From NCBI GenBank assembly GCA_020632975.1, contig JACKEL010000002.1, positions 186,001 through 250,000 of the forward strand: a stretch of 64,000 nucleotides of DNA, in the 5' to 3' direction. Each line of letters opens with the position of its first letter. The first letter of the stretch is position 1. Below, piece by piece: positions 60,886 to 64,000 of the stretch. The translations under genes were made by a program, and so were the position numbers. Source of the stretch: Myxococcales bacterium (GTDB lineage: Bacteria; Myxococcota_C; UBA6777). The notes below the pieces were generated by a model. The model was not told the DNA's origin, searched no databases, and was given only the letters and a program-made list of their open reading frames with translations.

Positions 60886-61959
60886 ATGAAGACGCTGTGG
60901 ATGATCGGAAAGATCGCGCTGGTGCTGCTTGTTGTTCTCATAGCAGGTGGATTTATCTTGCTTCGGGCGATGAACTTCTTCCCACCCGATAAGATGAAAG
61001 CCGAAACCGCTTGCGATGGCGCCAAAGCTGTCGAACTCAAGCCCGGTGACAAGGTGAAGATCTTGTCTTGGAATATCCAATTCGGAACCAGCCGCAAATA
61101 CCACTATTTCTATGATGGCGGAAAAGACGTCATCGCCGAAAAAGACGTCGTTGATGCGACCGTCAAAGGCATCGCTGACGTCGTCGAAAAGCTCCAACCT
61201 GATATCATCTTGTGGCAAGAGATCGACCGCAACTCCAAGCGTTCCGCGTATGTCGATCAATTGAAAAAACTTTGGAATCCCAAGCGCTTCGCTTGTTATG
61301 CAACCACGCCTTACTTCCGTTCGGCTTATGTTCCCACCCCCAATCACCAACACATGGGCCGCGTGGACATGCAACTCACGATCTTCTCGCGTTACAAACT
61401 CGAAAATCCCACGCGTTTTGCTCTCCCCATGTTGAAAGAAAGCTTCCTTCGCCGCGCTTTCAACCTCAAACGCGCTGTCCTCCGCGCAGAGATCCCCATC
61501 AAAGGCCAAAAGAACCCCCTCGTGGTCTTTGACACGCACTTTTCTGCGTTCAGCTTTGGCGATGGCACACTCGAAAAACAGGTGGCGCGCTTCTCTGAAC
61601 TCCTCCAAGAAGCCGAAACCCAAGGCTCCCCTTGGGTGGCTGCGGGTGACTTCAACATGCTTCCTCCTGGCGACAACCCCAAGCGTCTAAAGCCCGAAGA
61701 AGCCAAGTACTACAACTCCCCTGAAACCAACCCCATCCAAAAGATGTTTAAGCAGTTCCATAGCGCCCTATCTGTCGATGCTTACAAAAAAGACAAAGCC
61801 AAGTTCAACACCTACTTGCCTTGGGGCGCCAAAAAAACCGACCGCTGGATCGACCACGTCTTTACCAGCAAGAAAGTCAAAGTCGAAACTTACCAAGTGG
61901 TCCAAAGCTTCCTCTCTGACCACCTTCCCATCATCTTTGAAGTCACCATCCCCAAGTGA
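60886..61959 (+). CDS. Endonuclease/exonuclease/phosphatase family protein
   Basis: A 357-residue protein with an N-terminal membrane anchor (GKIALVLLVVLIAGGFILL) and an EEP fold: ILSWNIQFG, ILWQEIDRNS (metal-binding Glu), VFDTHFSAFSFG, AAGDFNMLPPG and SDHLPIIFEV (the catalytic Asp-His). Members cleave phosphodiesters in nucleic acids, phospholipids or inositol phosphates; being membrane-anchored and facing out, this one may act on lipids or extracellular DNA. GGAGA precedes ATG 60886. Confidence 0.85.
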   Translation: MKTLWMIGKIALVLLVVLIAGGFILLRAMNFFPPDKMKAETACDGAKAVELKPGDKVKILSWNIQFGTSRKYHYFYDGGKDVIAEKDVVDATVKGIADVVEKLQPDIILWQEIDRNSKRSAYVDQLKKLWNPKRFACYATTPYFRSAYVPTPNHQHMGRVDMQLTIFSRYKLENPTRFALPMLKESFLRRAFNLKRAVLRAEIPIKGQKNPLVVFDTHFSAFSFGDGTLEKQVARFSELLQEAETQGSPWVAAGDFNMLPPGDNPKRLKPEEAKYYNSPETNPIQKMFKQFHSALSVDAYKKDKAKFNTYLPWGAKKTDRWIDHVFTSKKVKVETYQVVQSFLSDHLPIIFEVTIPK

Positions 61960-62128
61960 TCTTCCCCGTCCCCTCGCTTCTTCCCTCCATGCCTCTTCAC
62001 AAGTCCCGATGACCCCAGCCATCCCCCAACCCCATCCACAAGATGCGTTGCCTCCTTGTGCGCTTGGCCCTATCATCTTTGGCAAGCCCGCGTGAAGATC
62101 CCGCAAACCACCACAGGAGCGATGCACA

Positions 62129-64000
62129 TTGACGGCAAGCACTTCTCCAGAGGCTTCGGCCCCCATGCACGCAACAGACTCGGCCTCCATCCGCCCCGTG
62201 GATCGGTGGGCTGCGACTTGGCTATGCAGTTTGAGTGGACTCGCTATCCTGTTTTGGGGCGTTTGGATCGGGTTTAGTGACTTTTCAGAGCCCACCCAAC
62301 TCGCTCTCGTCGGATACGAGGCACCTTGGCGAAAAATCAATGGTCGGTGGATCGCCTCCATCGGTCGAGATCGCACACAAAATGATATCGTACTCCACGA
62401 TCGAAAAGCCTCCTCTGAACACCTCATCCTTGAAAGAAAAGGTTCAAAAGGCCGATGGTGGGCCCACTTACTTAATCGTACCCCAGATCGACGGATCACC
62501 TTGCGGCGTGGCTCCGCACAAGAACCCCCCGAAGAGATCAACCGCAAACGCCTCCGCGATGGCGACAGCATCCTGCTGCCTTGGCCCGCTGACAAACTCC
62601 GTATCCTCGCACGACAACGCCAAGACTGGTGCAGCCCCACAAAAGTCCTTCAAACGCTACAACTCTCTGATATAAAAGCATTTACCCCCAATCGATTTAC
62701 GCTATTCCTTGTCCGCGAACATCGTCTCCCCTTGCACATCAACCACTGGCAGCCTCTGCTCACAGGCCAACTCCATGGTGCCGAACGCTCGCGATGGCTG
62801 GCGCACTACCAACGCTACGAACTCCCCCAAGAAACAGGCTTTCAGTGGCTCGAATACCGCCAGCAACAATGGCTACTTTTCTCTCGTAAAACAAAGACTT
62901 GGCAACCTCTCCAACAGGCGATATCTTGGGGCTCTCCCAAACGCACGATCAGCCTCCAAAGGCGCGCACAGCTGCTTCGTGCTCCGCGCTACACCCTCCA
63001 ACATGCCCAAAGTGCCTGCCCTTTTCCGCTGACCCCTGCGACGTTTCCTGGCGGACTACAAATAGGCAAACTTGGCCGGCTTTTCTTTCAACAAAAACGG
63101 CTCTTTATCCAGCACTTCGGACAAAGCACACAGCCCCTTCAGATCGTCCCACAAAAAGGCCGCGCTCGTTTGTTGGGCGCAGGTAGAGTGCACGATGGCG
63201 ACCACCTTTCCCTAGGCCAGATCCGTTATCGCGTGATATTACGAGAACATAGCGTTCGTTTGATAGCTGATGCTTCCCCCACCAGCCGCTACCTGATCCC
63301 CTTCTTTTCGCAATATCCTTCAGAAACCCTCCCCGCCCGCAAGCTGCTCGCGCCACAGCGACCGCTTTTGGTTTCAGGCGGAGAAGGCGAAGACCCACGC
63401 GCAGAACGTTGGAACCTCCGCACCTCCCTCCTCGCAAGCACCACGACCTCGACCCAAGGTGCTCCACAACGCCCGATGTTCCGCCTTGAACGTGGGAAAG
63501 ATGGATTCCTGCTTACACCCCTCGAAGAAACCACCATCCACCGCGTCGATGCCCAGGGAGAACCCCACCAACAAGCCATCAACAAGCCCACCACGCTCCA
63601 ACCAAGCGACGCCCTGTACCTCGCACGAGGGATGTATCTGCGGTTGTTTCGACCTTCTTACCAAGGATTATCCGCAAGGATCGCGATCTTGTGGGTCTTT
63701 TTTGGCCTAGGCATCGTGCTCTTGCTGTTTTGGCTACTCCATACAGGCCACTTGCGATGGTCGCCAGTCCCCAGTGATCAGCTTTTACAGCTTCTTCCCG
63801 CTCAAGATCCAAGAAGAAGAGCGTGGTTGCGCGAGCGCCCAAGACCCAGCATCCTCCAGTCGTTGCGACTGAGACTTTTGACGCTACCCATCCTTTTGCT
63901 TTTGCCCCTCGCTTTGTTCCTCAATGGCTTGGGCCTGTACGTCCTCGCGTCTTTGTCCTTGGCTTCGATGGGTCTCAACCACAGCGACTTCCTCTACAGA
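62129..64000 (+). CDS. FHA-containing FtsW/RodA-like membrane protein (partial)
   Basis: An open frame of 624 codons running off the right edge. It begins at TTG 62129, with AGGAG nine nt upstream (ATG 62165 is the alternative). A membrane span at about residues 27-49 is followed by an FHA-like domain (SIGRDRTQNDIVLHDRKASS from about 77) and a second beta-rich region with similar character (RLLGAGRVHDGDHLSLGQI). Another span lies at about 515-537 and then RLLTLPILLLLPLALFLNG and LGLYVLASLSLASMGL...DFLYR, which resembles the first span of FtsW/RodA/SpoVE proteins. The last assignment is tentative since the rest is missing. If right, it is a peptidoglycan polymerase with a phospho-peptide-sensing N-terminus. 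Confidence 0.7.
   Translation, partial: MTASTSPEASAPMHATDSASIRPVDRWAATWLCSLSGLAILFWGVWIGFSDFSEPTQLALVGYEAPWRKINGRWIASIGRDRTQNDIVLHDRKASSEHLILERKGSKGRWWAHLLNRTPDRRITLRRGSAQEPPEEINRKRLRDGDSILLPWPADKLRILARQRQDWCSPTKVLQTLQLSDIKAFTPNRFTLFLVREHRLPLHINHWQPLLTGQLHGAERSRWLAHYQRYELPQETGFQWLEYRQQQWLLFSRKTKTWQPLQQAISWGSPKRTISLQRRAQLLRAPRYTLQHAQSACPFPLTPATFPGGLQIGKLGRLFFQQKRLFIQHFGQSTQPLQIVPQKGRARLLGAGRVHDGDHLSLGQIRYRVILREHSVRLIADASPTSRYLIPFFSQYPSETLPARKLLAPQRPLLVSGGEGEDPRAERWNLRTSLLASTTTSTQGAPQRPMFRLERGKDGFLLTPLEETTIHRVDAQGEPHQQAINKPTTLQPSDALYLARGMYLRLFRPSYQGLSARIAILWVFFGLGIVLLLFWLLHTGHLRWSPVPSDQLLQLLPAQDPRRRAWLRERPRPSILQSLRLRLLTLPILLLLPLALFLNGLGLYVLASLSLASMGLNHSDFLYR

Noticed and set aside
61960..62128. 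Start of the FHA protein at ATG 62009
   Set aside because: That frame meets a stop at 62093-62095; the first usable start after it is TTG 62129.

Overview
The window looks like a stretch of chromosome from a Gram-negative bacterium of the former Deltaproteobacteria, most likely Myxococcota or Bradymonadota. This is inferred from gene content: many lipoproteins and exported Cys-rich proteins, an EF-G of the type that carries AHIDSGKT in its G1 loop, a squalene-epoxidase-like gene, KorAB beside a pyruvate dehydrogenase operon, and low-complexity tails rich in T/A-S-R-P. Base composition is moderate in GC. There is no phage, transposase, CRISPR array, tRNA or rRNA that I can support, so this reads as core chromosome with lineage-specific genes mixed in.

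Layout. 1-6.7 kb: the start of a Mur ligase gene (minus strand), then a plus-strand run of a Gld-type ABC ATPase, ABC-2 permease, GldG-like protein, DUF4340 protein and rpoZ. 6.9-11.2 kb: a DUF2225-like exported protein, a Tyr/Arg/Gly-rich secreted protein and a large unknown protein. 11.6-13.0 kb: a squalene epoxidase. 13.3-19.0 kb: three consecutive paralogues, each with an N-terminal membrane domain carrying WVGLGLP and a long helical-repeat region. 19.0-24.2 kb: a Cys-rich lipoprotein, a small DUF507-like protein, a very low-complexity Gly/Ala/Gln protein, a five-repeat Cys-rich exported protein and a small membrane protein. 24.3-31.8 kb: metF, an isopenicillin-N-synthase-like oxygenase, a ferredoxin-NADP reductase-like flavoprotein, korA, korB and adk. 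32-40.5 kb: an XRE regulator, a Kazal-like lipoprotein, an enoyl-CoA hydratase family protein, two GNAT acetyltransferases, an EF-G and an unknown protein. 40.5-45.8 kb: a structured leader followed by pyruvate dehydrogenase E1 alpha, E1 beta, E2 and E3. 46-64 kb: an S41 protease with a very long C-terminal extension, an unknown membrane protein, mutS, a discoidin-like exported protein, an unknown disordered protein, hslVU, a lipoprotein, an EEP-family phosphodiesterase/nuclease, and a truncated FHA plus FtsW/RodA-like membrane protein running off the end.

How the genes fit together. PDH (40.8-45.8 kb) and KorAB (28-31 kb) give two ways to oxidise 2-oxoacids, one to NADH and one to ferredoxin; the flavoprotein just upstream of korA could pass electrons between ferredoxin and NADP. 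MurE at the left edge and the FtsW/RodA-like protein at the right edge belong to cell-wall synthesis. HslVU and the S41 protease handle proteolysis in cytoplasm and periplasm.

Most unusual points: the squalene epoxidase (possible sterol synthesis), three tandem-repeat tracts that all sit between converging genes and two of which share a core sequence, a multi-hairpin leader before the PDH operon with competing pairings, a 16-bp perfect palindrome behind the EF-G gene, and the cluster of membrane/helical-repeat paralogues.
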